A stretch of DNA of 64,000 nucleotides, taken from contig NZ_JAHWXY010000002.1 of assembly GCF_024281235.1 (NCBI RefSeq), positions 434,001 to 498,000 on the forward strand. Reading direction: 5' to 3'. Under the pieces are notes generated by a model, which saw only the letters and a program-made list of their open reading frames with translations, was not told the DNA's origin and searched no databases. The position numbers and the translations under genes were made by a program. Shown here piece by piece: positions 26,383 through 34,889 of this stretch (its first letter is position 1; every line of letters starts with the position of its first letter). This DNA comes from Shinella daejeonensis (GTDB lineage: Bacteria; Pseudomonadota; Alphaproteobacteria; Rhizobiales; Rhizobiaceae).

Positions 26383-26820
26383 TCAGTTCATATATTCCAG
26401 GTGGATGAGTGGATATGGCCTGCCCTGTCCGTCAAGTGGCGAGCGGCCCGTCTGCTTGAATCCCATTCGTTCATAAAAGCGAACAGCTTGATCATTCTGC
26501 TCGTTGACGTCGGTTGTCATTTTTGGATGAAGGGCGAGGCCATGCTTCACAAGGGCAGCACCAATGCCGGTTCCGCGCCGGGCGGGATCAACGAATAGCG
26601 CTTCCATGTGTTCTTCGTCGATCAGCATGAATGCCAGCGGGTAGTCATTTTCATCAACCGCAAGCCAGAGTGGAGCTTGCGGAAGGAAACCGCACACCAT
26701 TTCGTCAATGGCGAGACGATCTTCAGGCGTTAGAAAGTCGTGCGTAGCGTCAACTGCGCCTCGCCAAATTTCAATGATGCGGGTGCCCTCGTCGGGGCGG
26801 GAAGGTCGGATCATAATCAT
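26383..26820 (-). CDS. GNAT family N-acetyltransferase (YjaB/YafP-like)
   Basis: A 145-residue single-domain acetyltransferase with MEALFVDPARRGTGIGAALV, the acetyl-CoA pyrophosphate loop (R-x-x-G-x-G), and NDQAVRFYERMGF near the end. It resembles the YjaB/YafP group that acetylates small molecules or toxins; the substrate is unknown. GC content is visibly lower than in the flanking genes, and an IS remnant lies just beyond, so it may be acquired. The start at 26820 lies in MIMIRPSR; the second Met is equally possible. Confidence 0.82.
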   Translation of the reverse strand: MIMIRPSRPDEGTRIIEIWRGAVDATHDFLTPEDRLAIDEMVCGFLPQAPLWLAVDENDYPLAFMLIDEEHMEALFVDPARRGTGIGAALVKHGLALHPKMTTDVNEQNDQAVRFYERMGFKQTGRSPLDGQGRPYPLIHLEYMN

Positions 26821-26909
26821 GGTCTCGGGATACGATGCTTTGATCAAAAGAGTAAAGCGAGTTGCCGAACAGACTTACATTTCGCTGCCTATTCTGATTC
26901 AAGCTGGGC

Positions 26910-27074
26910 ATGAGCCGTTATGACTTGACCGACTTCGAGTGGCGCGTGATCGAGCCGCTACTGCCCAACAAACCGCGAGGCGTGCCACGCGTAGACGATC
27001 GTCGCGTTCTGAATGGGATTTTCTGGGTGCTGCGGTCCGGTGCGCCGTGGCGCAATCTAGCGCAATTCCGGTGA
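26910..27074 (+). pseudogene. IS5-type (IS427-like) transposase remnant, N-terminal fragment
   Basis: The first ~50 codons read as the N-terminus of IS5-family transposases (MSRYDLTDFEWRVIEPLLP and FWVLRSGAPWR), then homology stops at about 27055 and a chance stop follows at 27072. The DDE catalytic core is missing, so it cannot move by itself. The break falls exactly at the start of the palindromic repeat at 27062, with a short repeated string GCGCAAT on either side (27050-27056 and 27060-27066), as if formed by deletion. I could not define terminal inverted repeats. Confidence 0.75.
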
Positions 27075-27158
27075 AATCGGGCTCACCGGAATTGCTCTCA
27101 TATATTGCTTTCACCGCATTATCCGACGCCGAAGCGATCTCGCTTCGGCTGGAAATGC
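27062..27158. repeat. Dispersed palindromic intergenic repeat, copy A
   Basis: Two perfect hairpins lie in a row. The first has 13-bp arms (GCAATTCCGGTGA and its complement, 27062-27095). The second has 10-bp arms with a 2-base loop (GCCGAAGCGA, 27128-27149). The second half is nearly identical to copy B at 58651-58743, including flanking ACCGCATTATCCGAC and CTGGAAATGC. Both copies sit directly after a gene 3' end, so they may also act as terminators. Confidence 0.85.
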
Positions 27159-27170
27159 CCTATTCGCGGA

Positions 27171-28412
27171 TCAGTCGAAGGCGACGGGGCGGTCGCCGTT
27201 CTCGTCCTGGATCCGGGTCGGCAGGCCGATGCGGTTCAGGATGTTGATGAAGGGCCGCGGCGGCAGTTCTTCCACGTTCGCCATCTTCTTCACGTCCCAC
27301 TCACCGGTGGCGACGAGCATCGCGGCGGCGACCGGCGGCACGCCGGCGGTGTAGGAAATGCCCTGGCTGCCGACTTCCTCATAGGCTTCCTTGTGGTCGG
27401 CCACATTGTAGATGAAGACGGTCTTTTCCTTGCCGTCCTTCAGCCCCTTGACGTAGTCGCCGATGCAGGTCTTGCCCTCGTAGCCGGGAGCAAGCGACGC
27501 GGGATCCGGCAGCACCGCCTTGACGACCTTGAGCGGCACGACTTCAAGCCCTTCGGCGGTCTTGACCGGCTGTTCGGAAAGAAGGCCGAGGTTCTTCAAC
27601 ACGGTGAAGACGTTGATGTAGTGATCGCCGAAGCCCATCCAGAAGCGCACATCGGCGCCGTCCATATTCTTGGCGAGCGAATGGACCTCGTCGTGACCGC
27701 ACAGATAGGCCTTGCGCTTGCCGACGACCGGCAGATCGTATTCCTTGCCGATCTCGAACATCTGGTTGGTCTGCCACGCGCCGTTCTGCCAGGAGTAGAC
27801 GACGCCGGTGAATTCGCGGAAATTGATTTCCGGATCGAAATTCGTGGCGAAGTATTTGCCATGGCTGCCGGCGTTGATGTCGACGATGTCGATCTCCGTC
27901 ACCTTGTCGAGATATTCGTCCTTGGCGAGCCTGGCATAGGCGTTGACCACACCCGGATCGAAGCCCGCGCCGAGGATGGCGGTGATGCCCTTTTCCTCGC
28001 ATTCGGCGGCGCGCTTCCATTCATAGTTGCCATACCACGGCGGCGTCTCGCAGATCTTGCCGGGCTCTTCGTGGATGGCCGTGTCGATATAGGCGACGCC
28101 CGTATCCATGCAGGCGCGCAGCACCGACATGTTGAGGAAGGCGGTCCCGACATTGATGACGATCTTCGCGCCGGTCTTTTCGATCAGCGCCTTCGTCGCC
28201 TCGATGTCGAGCGCATCAAGCGCATGGCCCTCGAGAACGCCAGGCTCTTTCATCGCCTTCTTCTCATGAACCGACGCAATGATCCTGTCGCACTTCGCCC
28301 TTGTGCGCGAGGCGATATGAATCTCGCCGAGCACATCGTTATTCTGCGCGCATTTATGCGCCACGACCTGCGCGACGCCACCGGCGCCGATGATGAGAAC
28401 GTTCTTCTTCAT
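27171..28412 (-). CDS. Carboxynorspermidine dehydrogenase (saccharopine dehydrogenase family)
   Basis: A 413-residue NAD(P)-dependent enzyme with the Rossmann motif LIIGAGGVAQVVAHKC at the N-terminus. It condenses putrescine or diaminopropane with aspartate semialdehyde to carboxyspermidine/carboxynorspermidine, the alternative spermidine route common in alphaproteobacteria. HEEPGKICETPPWYGNYEW and AILGAGFDPGVVNAYA are family marks. It follows the decarboxylase gene by ~50 bp on the same strand. The start at the ATG of MKKNVLII was chosen; the upstream extension lacks sense. The NAD(P) preference is not clear. Confidence 0.9.
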   Translation of the reverse strand: MKKNVLIIGAGGVAQVVAHKCAQNNDVLGEIHIASRTRAKCDRIIASVHEKKAMKEPGVLEGHALDALDIEATKALIEKTGAKIVINVGTAFLNMSVLRACMDTGVAYIDTAIHEEPGKICETPPWYGNYEWKRAAECEEKGITAILGAGFDPGVVNAYARLAKDEYLDKVTEIDIVDINAGSHGKYFATNFDPEINFREFTGVVYSWQNGAWQTNQMFEIGKEYDLPVVGKRKAYLCGHDEVHSLAKNMDGADVRFWMGFGDHYINVFTVLKNLGLLSEQPVKTAEGLEVVPLKVVKAVLPDPASLAPGYEGKTCIGDYVKGLKDGKEKTVFIYNVADHKEAYEEVGSQGISYTAGVPPVAAAMLVATGEWDVKKMANVEELPPRPFINILNRIGLPTRIQDENGDRPVAFD

Positions 28413-28463
28413 TTCAGGGGGAAACTCCTTCTGCCCATGGAAATACATGATATCAAACAGGCC

Positions 28464-29564
28464 TCACGAGAGGCTTTGCTCATAGTCCGCATAGGAAAAC
28501 TCGCGGACGGTCCTGATCGAGCCATCCAGTTCGCGGATGGCGATGGCCGGCATCTTCACGCCGTTGAACCAGTTCTTCTTGACCATGGTGTAGCCCGCCG
28601 CATCCTCGATGGAGATACGGTCGCCCACCTTCAGTTCCTGTTCGAAATCGAACTCGCCAAAGATGTCACCGGCAAGGCAGGACTTGCCACAGACCATATA
28701 GCGGTGCGGGCCGGTATCCGGCGCAATCTTCGCGTTTTCGCGGTAGATCAGCAGGTCCAGCATATGCGCCTCGATGGAGCTGTCGACCACCGCAAGCTTC
28801 TTGCCGTTCTCCAGCATGTCGAGGACGGTCACTTCCAGCGTCGTCGACCGGGTGATGGAGGCTTCGCCCGGCTCCAGATAGACCTCCACGCCGTAATCGC
28901 CGGAAAAGCGTTTCAGCCGCTCAGCGAAACGCTCGACCGGATAGTCGTCGCCGGTGAAATGGATGCCGCCGCCAAGGCTTACCCAGTCGGCCTTCTTCAG
29001 GAGCGGCGCGAAACGCGCCTCGATGGTGCCGAGCATACGGTCGAACAGGTCGAAATCACCGTTTTCGCAGTTGTTATGGATCATGAAGCCGGAAATCCGG
29101 TCCATGACCGCTTCCACCTTTTTCACATCCCATTCGCCGAGGCGGGAGAACGGGCGCGCCGGGTCGGCGAGATCGAAGGTGGACGAGCTGACCTGCGGGT
29201 TGAGGCGCAGGCCCCTGACGATGCCGTCGGCCCGGTCTGCGAAACGATCAAGCTGGCCGATCGAGTTGAAGATAATCTTGTCGGCGTGGCTGACGACCTC
29301 GTCGATTTCATAGTCCGCATAGGCGACGGAATAGGCATGCGTCTCCTTGCCGAACCGTTCATGGCCGAGGCGCACCTCATTCAGCGACGAAGAGGTCGTG
29401 CCGTCCATATAGTCGCGCATCAGATCGAAAACCGACCAGGTGGCGAAGCATTTCAGCGCCAGCAGCGCCTTCGCGCCGGAGGCTTCGCGCACCCGCGCGA
29501 TGATCTCCATGTTGCGCAGGAGCTTCGACTTGTCGATGAGGTAATAGGGAGTCGTAGGGTGCAT
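28464..29564 (-). CDS. nspC: Carboxynorspermidine decarboxylase
   Basis: This PLP enzyme of 366 residues has the alanine-racemase fold III and makes (nor)spermidine by decarboxylating the product of the partner dehydrogenase. The PLP lysine lies in ALLALKCFATW (about residue 37), and HNNCENGDFDLF, SLGGGIHFTG and the C-terminal CGKSCLAGDIFGEF motif (catalytic cysteine) are all present. The ATG at 29564 was chosen over upstream in-frame codons because the protein then opens with TPYYLIDKSKL as in relatives. A long structured leader precedes it. Confidence 0.92.
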   Translation of the reverse strand: MHPTTPYYLIDKSKLLRNMEIIARVREASGAKALLALKCFATWSVFDLMRDYMDGTTSSSLNEVRLGHERFGKETHAYSVAYADYEIDEVVSHADKIIFNSIGQLDRFADRADGIVRGLRLNPQVSSSTFDLADPARPFSRLGEWDVKKVEAVMDRISGFMIHNNCENGDFDLFDRMLGTIEARFAPLLKKADWVSLGGGIHFTGDDYPVERFAERLKRFSGDYGVEVYLEPGEASITRSTTLEVTVLDMLENGKKLAVVDSSIEAHMLDLLIYRENAKIAPDTGPHRYMVCGKSCLAGDIFGEFDFEQELKVGDRISIEDAAGYTMVKKNWFNGVKMPAIAIRELDGSIRTVREFSYADYEQSLS

Positions 29565-29945
29565 TCTTTCTTGCCCGTTCGCTAGCGGTGTGGCGGAAAT
29601 GATTGCCGTAAGTTTGTATCGGCGGCATGACGCGGGCCGAACAGGCCGACCGGAGCGATACAAGAATGCCGCAGGAGTAGAGAGCCGGCGTCAGCCCGGG
29701 ACGGCGCCCGTGAGCCGGCGGTGCATGGGCGCTTTCGCGCTGTTGCCCCGCGATCGTATGGTTCGGCGGAAAAGCATCGCGGGCGCCCGCCTTCGGGAAA
29801 AGGCGACGCGAGAAACTTCAGAACTGGCCTGGTTCGTCAGGCGATCTTCCGTTCGGGGGGCAACGACCGCGCCCATCCCCGATTGGAAGAGGGCGTCGTA
29901 AGGCATCGCGCTCTCTCCAACCAGCAGATGAAACCTGCAACAAGG
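29565..29945 (-). promoter_or_regulatory. Long structured 5' leader of the carboxynorspermidine operon (speF-like candidate)
   Basis: About 380 nt lie between a plausible transcription start and the decarboxylase ATG. On the minus strand the leader can fold several stems. One is a GCGC-GAAA-GCGC hairpin with a GNRA loop (29729-29740). Another is CGCCTT/AAGGCG (29788-29805), and a third is GCCGGC/GCCGGC with an inner CGGG/CCCG (29684-29719). The last is an 8-bp TTGTATCG/CGATACAA stem (29614-29663) just before the gene. It also contains a short Arg-rich frame with a strong ribosome site. Alphaproteobacterial speF RNAs are long leaders ahead of related decarboxylases; membership here is inferred. 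Confidence 0.5.
29691..29906 (-). CDS. Candidate 71-residue Arg-rich leader ORF
   Basis: The frame opens at 29906 after GGAGAGAGCGCG, the best ribosome site in the leader, and runs 71 codons to a TGA at 29691. It has about a dozen arginines, clustered in the second half. I recognise no family. It may be a regulatory leader peptide, or a chance frame inside a structured RNA. Confidence 0.3.
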   Translation of the reverse strand: MPYDALFQSGMGAVVAPRTEDRLTNQASSEVSRVAFSRRRAPAMLFRRTIRSRGNSAKAPMHRRLTGAVPG

Positions 29946-29951
29946 CGAGCC

Positions 29952-29980
29952 CTTTAGCACAGGCCGCCCACCCGATTCAA
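29952..29980 (-). promoter_or_regulatory. Promoter candidate of the carboxynorspermidine operon
   Basis: On the minus strand TTGAAT (29980-29975) and CTAAAG (29957-29952) are separated by 17 bases, a good sigma-70 layout. The start of transcription would be near 29945, giving a ~380-nt leader. Confidence 0.45.
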
Positions 29981-30023
29981 CAGGAGAGAATTTTCAAGGG
30001 GCAGGAATTTTCCACATCACCCC

Positions 30024-30054
30024 TTGCAGCTCTAGTAGCTAGAGGTCGTACAAC
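30024..30054 (+). promoter_or_regulatory. MerR-family metal-responsive promoter/operator of zntA
   Basis: TTGCAG (30024-30029) and TACAAC (30049-30054) are 19 bases apart, the over-long spacing that MerR-type activators untwist. Between them lies the dyad CTCTAG-TAG-CTAGAG (30030-30044), as in CadR/PbrR/ZntR operators. It ends 30 bases before the ATPase start. No merR gene is adjacent. Confidence 0.8.
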
Positions 30055-30084
30055 CGCTTCGGACCAGAAAGCGAGGACCGGACG

Positions 30085-32289
30085 ATGAATGAGACAAGGC
30101 AGATACGATTCCGCGTTGCCGGTATGGATTGCGCCTCCTGCGCAAGCAAGATCGACACGGCCGTCCGGCGACTTCCGGGCGTCAGCGATGTTTCGGTTTC
30201 GGTGACCGCGGGCACGCTGCTCGTCCGGCATGATGGAAGCGGCGATGCCGCCACGATCCGCAAACAGGTTTCGCGCCTCGGCTATGACGCAACACCCGCG
30301 GACGATACGACGGCCTGGAGCGAGCCCGCCTCGCCGGACGGGTGCGCCGGCAACGGCGGTCACTGCCATGGCGATCATCACGCCGATGGGACGGCCGGGC
30401 TGCACGGACACGATCACGGCCCGACGGAAGGTCCCTGGTGGGCCGGACGCAAGGGACGGCTGACCATTACGGCCGGTCTGGCCCTTGCCCTTGCCTATGC
30501 TCTCGGCCTCGCCTTCCCGGCGATTGCTTCACCCGCCTTCATCGCGGCGATGCTGGTGGGGCTCGTGCCCATTGCCCGGCGGGCCTTCATGGCGGCGCGC
30601 GCCGGAACGCCTTTCTCCATCGAGATGCTGATGACGATTGCGGCGATCGGCGCGGTGATCATCAATGCCGCCGAGGAAGCCGCAGCGGTCGTTTTCCTGT
30701 TTCTCATCGGAGAGCTTCTGGAAGGCGTCGCCGCCGGCAAGGCGCGCGCCGGCATTACGTCGCTTGCCGCACTCGTCCCGAAAACCGCGCTTGTGGAGGA
30801 AGCCGGCCGGATCCGCGAGGTCCCCGCCGAAACGCTTCCCGTCGGCACGGTCATTCTGGTGCGGCCCGGGGACCGCATCTCGGCCGACGGGGTGATCCTG
30901 GAAGGCGAGAGCACGATCGACGAGGCCCCGGTCACCGGGGAAAGCACACCCGTGTACAAGAGCGTCGAAGACACCGTCTTCGCCGGCACGGTCAATGGCG
31001 ATGCGGCGCTCAGGATCCGCGTAACCGCCGCAGCGGCCGACAATACCATTGCCCGGGTCGTCAGGCTGGTTGAGGAGGCGCAGGAAGCGAAAGCACCGAC
31101 CGAACGGTTCATCGACCGCTTCTCCCGCTACTATACGCCGGGCGTCGTCGCAGTGGCGGCGCTGGTGGCGATCGTTCCGCCGCTTCTGTTCGGCGCGGGC
31201 TGGAGCGAATGGATCTACAAGGGACTTGCGGTTCTGCTGATCGGATGCCCCTGCGCGCTCGTCATCTCGACGCCGGCGGCAATCGCCGCCGCGCTTTCCG
31301 CCGGTGCGCGCCGGGGGCTTCTGATGAAGGGCGGCGCGGTTCTGGAAGGATTGCGCGAACTGACCGCACTTGCCTTCGACAAGACCGGCACCCTGACGCA
31401 AGGCCGGCCGAAGGTCACGGATATTCTCGCCTTCGACCGGCCGGAAGCGGAGGTGCTGCGACTGGCCGCCGCCCTCGAAACCGGTTCCAGCCATCCACTG
31501 GCGCTCGCCATTCTCGAGCGGGCCGCGACGGACGGCCTGTCGGTACCGGCCGCTTCGGATGCACGGGCGCTCGGCGGCAAGGGCGTGAGCGCCACGGTCG
31601 ACGGCAAGGATCTGTTCCTGGGCTCGCCGAAGGCCGCAGCCGAACAGAGCCCGCTTTCCGGCGAGATACTTGCCGCCGTGGCGGCGCTCAACGACGAGGG
31701 CAAGACCGTATCGCTGCTGCTGGCGGACAATCTGCCGGCCGGCGCGATCGCCATGCGCGACGAACCGCGCGCGGATGCGGCGACGGGCCTGAAGGCGCTG
31801 AAGAATGCCGGATTGCGCATTGTGATGCTGACCGGCGACAATGCCGCGACCGCCCGGGCCGTCGGTTCCGTGCTCGGCATCGAAGTCCGGGCCGAACTGA
31901 TGCCGGAAGACAAGCAGCGCATCATCGGTGAGATGCAGCGCGAGGGCTTCGTCGTCGGCAAGGTCGGCGACGGCATCAACGATGCGCCGGCGCTTGCGGC
32001 GGCCGACATCGGCATAGCCATGGGGGGCGGCACGGATGTGGCGCTCGAAACGGCCGATGCCGCCATTCTGCACGGTCGCGTCGGTGACGTGGCGCTGATG
32101 GTGGACCTGTCGAGGCGCACGATGCGAAACATCGCCCAGAACATCACCATCGCACTGGGACTGAAGGCCGTTTTCCTCGTCACGACCATTGCCGGCATCA
32201 CAGGCCTCTGGCCAGCGATCCTCGCCGATACCGGCGCAACCGTTCTGGTGACGCTGAACGCCCTGCGGTTGCTGCGGCCGATCCGTTGA
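30085..32289 (+). CDS. zntA: Zn/Cd/Pb-exporting P1B-type ATPase ZntA
   Basis: A 734-residue inner-membrane pump. An N-terminal heavy-metal domain carries CxxC at C16/C19 (GMDCASC). A His-rich linker follows at about 93-112. Eight or so membrane helices include the metal-binding CPC at 388-390 (GCPCALVIS). The phosphorylation site is D432 in DKTGTLT, and the hinge motif GDGINDAPAL is intact. CPC, together with a conserved Asp in the last helix (ILADTGATVLVTLNALRLL), marks P1B-2 specificity for divalent Zn, Cd and Pb. The MerR-type operator upstream supports metal induction, probably by the ZntR/CadR-like protein at 51677 (inference). Confidence 0.94.
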   Translation: MNETRQIRFRVAGMDCASCASKIDTAVRRLPGVSDVSVSVTAGTLLVRHDGSGDAATIRKQVSRLGYDATPADDTTAWSEPASPDGCAGNGGHCHGDHHADGTAGLHGHDHGPTEGPWWAGRKGRLTITAGLALALAYALGLAFPAIASPAFIAAMLVGLVPIARRAFMAARAGTPFSIEMLMTIAAIGAVIINAAEEAAAVVFLFLIGELLEGVAAGKARAGITSLAALVPKTALVEEAGRIREVPAETLPVGTVILVRPGDRISADGVILEGESTIDEAPVTGESTPVYKSVEDTVFAGTVNGDAALRIRVTAAAADNTIARVVRLVEEAQEAKAPTERFIDRFSRYYTPGVVAVAALVAIVPPLLFGAGWSEWIYKGLAVLLIGCPCALVISTPAAIAAALSAGARRGLLMKGGAVLEGLRELTALAFDKTGTLTQGRPKVTDILAFDRPEAEVLRLAAALETGSSHPLALAILERAATDGLSVPAASDARALGGKGVSATVDGKDLFLGSPKAAAEQSPLSGEILAAVAALNDEGKTVSLLLADNLPAGAIAMRDEPRADAATGLKALKNAGLRIVMLTGDNAATARAVGSVLGIEVRAELMPEDKQRIIGEMQREGFVVGKVGDGINDAPALAAADIGIAMGGGTDVALETADAAILHGRVGDVALMVDLSRRTMRNIAQNITIALGLKAVFLVTTIAGITGLWPAILADTGATVLVTLNALRLLRPIR

Positions 32290-32303
32290 AACGGGCGCGG
32301 CGT

Positions 32304-32747
32304 TCAGCCGCCGCGCTTGAACGGCTCCATGCCACGCCGCGCCAGTTCGTCGGCGCGTTCGTTTTCCGGATGGCCGGCGTGACCCTTCACCCAGTGCCAC
32401 TCCACCTTGTGGCGCTGGCGGGCCTCATCAAGGGCCTGCCAGAGATCCCCGTTCTTCACCGGCTTTTTGTCGGCGGTCCTCCAGCCGTTCTTCTTCCAGC
32501 CGAAGATCCATTTCGAAATGCCGTCCATGACGTATTTCGAGTCCGTATAGAGATCGACCTCGCAGGGGCTTTTCAGCGCGGAAAGCGCGCTTGTCGCCGC
32601 CGTCAGTTCCATCCGGTTGTTGGTCGTCAGCGCTTCGCCGCCCGACAGTTCCTTTTCCACCTCGCCGTAGCGCAACACCGCACCCCAGCCGCCGGGACCG
32701 GGATTGCCCGAGCAGGCGCCGTCCGTGTAGATATCCACATGCTTCAT
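32304..32747 (-). CDS. rnhA: Ribonuclease HI
   Basis: A 147-residue enzyme that cuts RNA in RNA/DNA hybrids. The DEDD metal site is visible: D9 in [18 protein letters not shown] in [10 protein letters not shown] in LYTDSKYV and the last acidic residue in [21 protein letters not shown] is also typical. It is the last gene of the ispH-thrB-rnhA run, with its start overlapping the thrB stop (ATGA). It ends 14 bp from the end of zntA, convergently. Confidence 0.95.
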   Translation of the reverse strand: MKHVDIYTDGACSGNPGPGGWGAVLRYGEVEKELSGGEALTTNNRMELTAATSALSALKSPCEVDLYTDSKYVMDGISKWIFGWKKNGWRTADKKPVKNGDLWQALDEARQRHKVEWHWVKGHAGHPENERADELARRGMEPFKRGG

Positions 32748-33709
32748 CGTGTCAGGCCATATTCCACCGCATCGGCCACCTGACGATGGAACCGCAGCCG
32801 GCGCAGGTATTCGAGCGGATCCTTCTTGACCACCAGAGCGCCGGCCGGCGTCGTCAGCCAGTCGTAGAGCCGGGTGAGGAAAAAGCGAAGCGCCGAACCA
32901 CGTGAAAGAAGCGGCAGTGCGGAAGCCTCGTCAGCCGACAGCGGGCGGACGCTCTCGTAACCCGCGAGAAGCGCCATGCCCTTGGTCAGATTGAACGAGC
33001 AATCCTTCTCGAAGCACCAGGCGTTAAGGCAGATGGAGACATCATAGGCCAGCAGATCGTTACAGGCGAAATAGAAGTCGATCAGGCCGGAAAGCCGGTC
33101 GCCGATGAAGAAGACATTGTCCTGGAAAAGATCCGCATGAATGACGCCGGAGGGCAGGCCGGCAGGCCAGTTCGCCTCCAGGAATGCTAGTTCCCCGGCG
33201 ATTTCGCGCTCAAGCCCCTTTTCGACCTCATCGGCCCGTTCCGCCGACTTTTCCCACAGCGGCCGCCATCCGCCGACGGAAAGCGCATTCTTCCGGGTAA
33301 TGGAGAAATCCGCGCCCGCCAGATGCATTTCGGCCAATGCCCTGCCGACCTCGCGGCAATGCTGCGCCGCCGGCTTGCGCAGCCACATGCCCTCGAGAAA
33401 GGAAATTACCGCCGCTGGGCGGCCGGAAAGCTCGCCGAGCAACGCACCGTCGTTGCGCGGCAGAGGCAGCGGGCAGGACAACCCCCTTTCCGCCAGATGA
33501 TGCATCAGGCCAAGAAAGAACGGCAGGTCGCCCCGGTCCACCCGTTTCTCGTAAAGCGTCAGGATGAAGGCGCCCCTGGTCGTGTGCAGCAGGAAATTGG
33601 TGTTCTCGACGCCTTCCGCGATGCCCTTGTAGGACAAAAGCTCCCCCACGTCGTAAGCGGTGAGGAAAGAGGTAAGGTCATCCTCGGTGATATCGGTATA
33701 GACGGCCAC
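32744..33709 (-). CDS. thrB: Homoserine kinase, APH-type ThrB
   Basis: A 321-residue kinase of the alternative (choline-kinase-like) ThrB family used by rhizobia, phosphorylating homoserine in threonine synthesis. It has [15 protein letters not shown] at the ATP lobe, the catalytic loop [14 protein letters not shown] and the metal-binding [12 protein letters not shown] start at 33709 (VAVYTDIT) matches the family; a longer frame upstream is not needed. It lies between ispH and rnhA on the minus strand. Confidence 0.93.
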   Translation of the reverse strand: MAVYTDITEDDLTSFLTAYDVGELLSYKGIAEGVENTNFLLHTTRGAFILTLYEKRVDRGDLPFFLGLMHHLAERGLSCPLPLPRNDGALLGELSGRPAAVISFLEGMWLRKPAAQHCREVGRALAEMHLAGADFSITRKNALSVGGWRPLWEKSAERADEVEKGLEREIAGELAFLEANWPAGLPSGVIHADLFQDNVFFIGDRLSGLIDFYFACNDLLAYDVSICLNAWCFEKDCSFNLTKGMALLAGYESVRPLSADEASALPLLSRGSALRFFLTRLYDWLTTPAGALVVKKDPLEYLRRLRFHRQVADAVEYGLTR

Positions 33710-33813
33710 GGCAGATCCCGGGTTATGAAGGAATGAGAAGAGAGGAGACGGACGGCGGGAAGCCAGCGAGATGCCGGAACCGGCTCCGGCGGCAAGACGC
33801 GGCTCGCACGCCC

Positions 33814-34818
33814 TCACTCTCCGTTGACGAAAGCCATGTCGGCGGTGGTCAATTCGATATTGCGCAACTCGCGATTGACGAGGAAGTGCTCGTTCTCCTC
33901 GACGGTATCGGCCAGTTCGACAACCGCATCGTAGCGGGAACGAAACGCCTCGATGATCTCGTCGACGATGACTTCCGGCGCGGACGCCCCGGCGGAAAGG
34001 CCGAGCGTGCGGATTGCGCCGATGTCCTCCCAGTCGATTTCGGCGGCTCGCTGGACAAGCACCGATTTCTTCGCCCCGGCCCTGAGCGCCACTTCCACGA
34101 GGCGTTTGGAATTGGAGGAATTCGGCGCACCGACAACCAGGAAGAGATCACAGCCCGGCGCCGCCTGCTTGACGGCCTCCTGCCTGTTGGTCGTCGCATA
34201 GCAGATGGAGTCGGCCGCCGGCGCGGTAAGGTTGGGGAACCGTTCCTGCAAGCGCCGGATCACCCCGGCCGTATCGTCCACCGACAAGGTCGTCTGGGTG
34301 ACATAGCCGAGATTGTCCGGGTCCGGCGGCTGGTAACCGTCTGCGTCCGCGACGGTCTCCACCAGCGAGACGCTGCCGTCCGGCAACTGGCCCATCGTGC
34401 CGATCACCTCCGGATGCCCGGCATGACCGATCAGCACGACATGGCGGCCGAGCCTCTGGTGGCGCATCGCCTGCTTGTGAACCTTGGAAACCAACGGGCA
34501 GGTTGCGTCGAGATAGAACAGGTTGCGCGCGACCGCATCTGCGGGAACGGACTTCGGAACCCCATGGGCGGAGAAGACGACCGGCTGGTTCCGGTGTTCT
34601 TCGGGAATCTCGTCCAGTTCCTCGACGAAGATCGCCCCCTTGGCCTCCAGCCCCTCAACGACATAGCGGTTGTGCACGATTTCGTGGCGGACATAGACGG
34701 GAGCGCCATAGGCCTTCAGCGCCAGCACGACGATCTGGATCGCCCGGTCGACGCCGGCGCAGAAGCCGCGCGGGCCGCAGAGCCTGATCGTGAGAGGAGA
34801 TTTTGCGTGAATACCCAT
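33814..34818 (-). CDS. ispH: 4-hydroxy-3-methylbut-2-enyl diphosphate reductase
   Basis: A 334-residue iron-sulfur enzyme for the last step of the MEP isoprenoid pathway. The three cluster ligands are C14 ([12 protein letters not shown]), C107 (DATCPLV) and C206 ([11 protein letters not shown]), and the substrate histidines lie in [14 protein letters not shown] and GHAGHPE. The ATG of MGIHAKS was chosen because the catalytic loop follows within 14 residues. It is followed by thrB, about 100 bp on. Confidence 0.95.
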   Translation of the reverse strand: MGIHAKSPLTIRLCGPRGFCAGVDRAIQIVVLALKAYGAPVYVRHEIVHNRYVVEGLEAKGAIFVEELDEIPEEHRNQPVVFSAHGVPKSVPADAVARNLFYLDATCPLVSKVHKQAMRHQRLGRHVVLIGHAGHPEVIGTMGQLPDGSVSLVETVADADGYQPPDPDNLGYVTQTTLSVDDTAGVIRRLQERFPNLTAPAADSICYATTNRQEAVKQAAPGCDLFLVVGAPNSSNSKRLVEVALRAGAKKSVLVQRAAEIDWEDIGAIRTLGLSAGASAPEVIVDEIIEAFRSRYDAVVELADTVEENEHFLVNRELRNIELTTADMAFVNGE

Positions 34819-34889
34819 GAAAATTCGTCCGTCCTTTCGCTCCGCTCCGGGTTTACCACAAATCGCCGCAAGGGAAAGGCTTCGCCGGC

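Noticed and set aside
29590-29901. Plus-strand 103-codon frame between nspC and zntA
   Set aside because: It runs antisense to the structured leader, has no ribosome site and has unlikely composition.
30024-30054. Reading the CTCTAG dyad as a CRISPR or attachment site
   Set aside because: Single copy, no spacers, and the 19-bp promoter geometry explains it fully.
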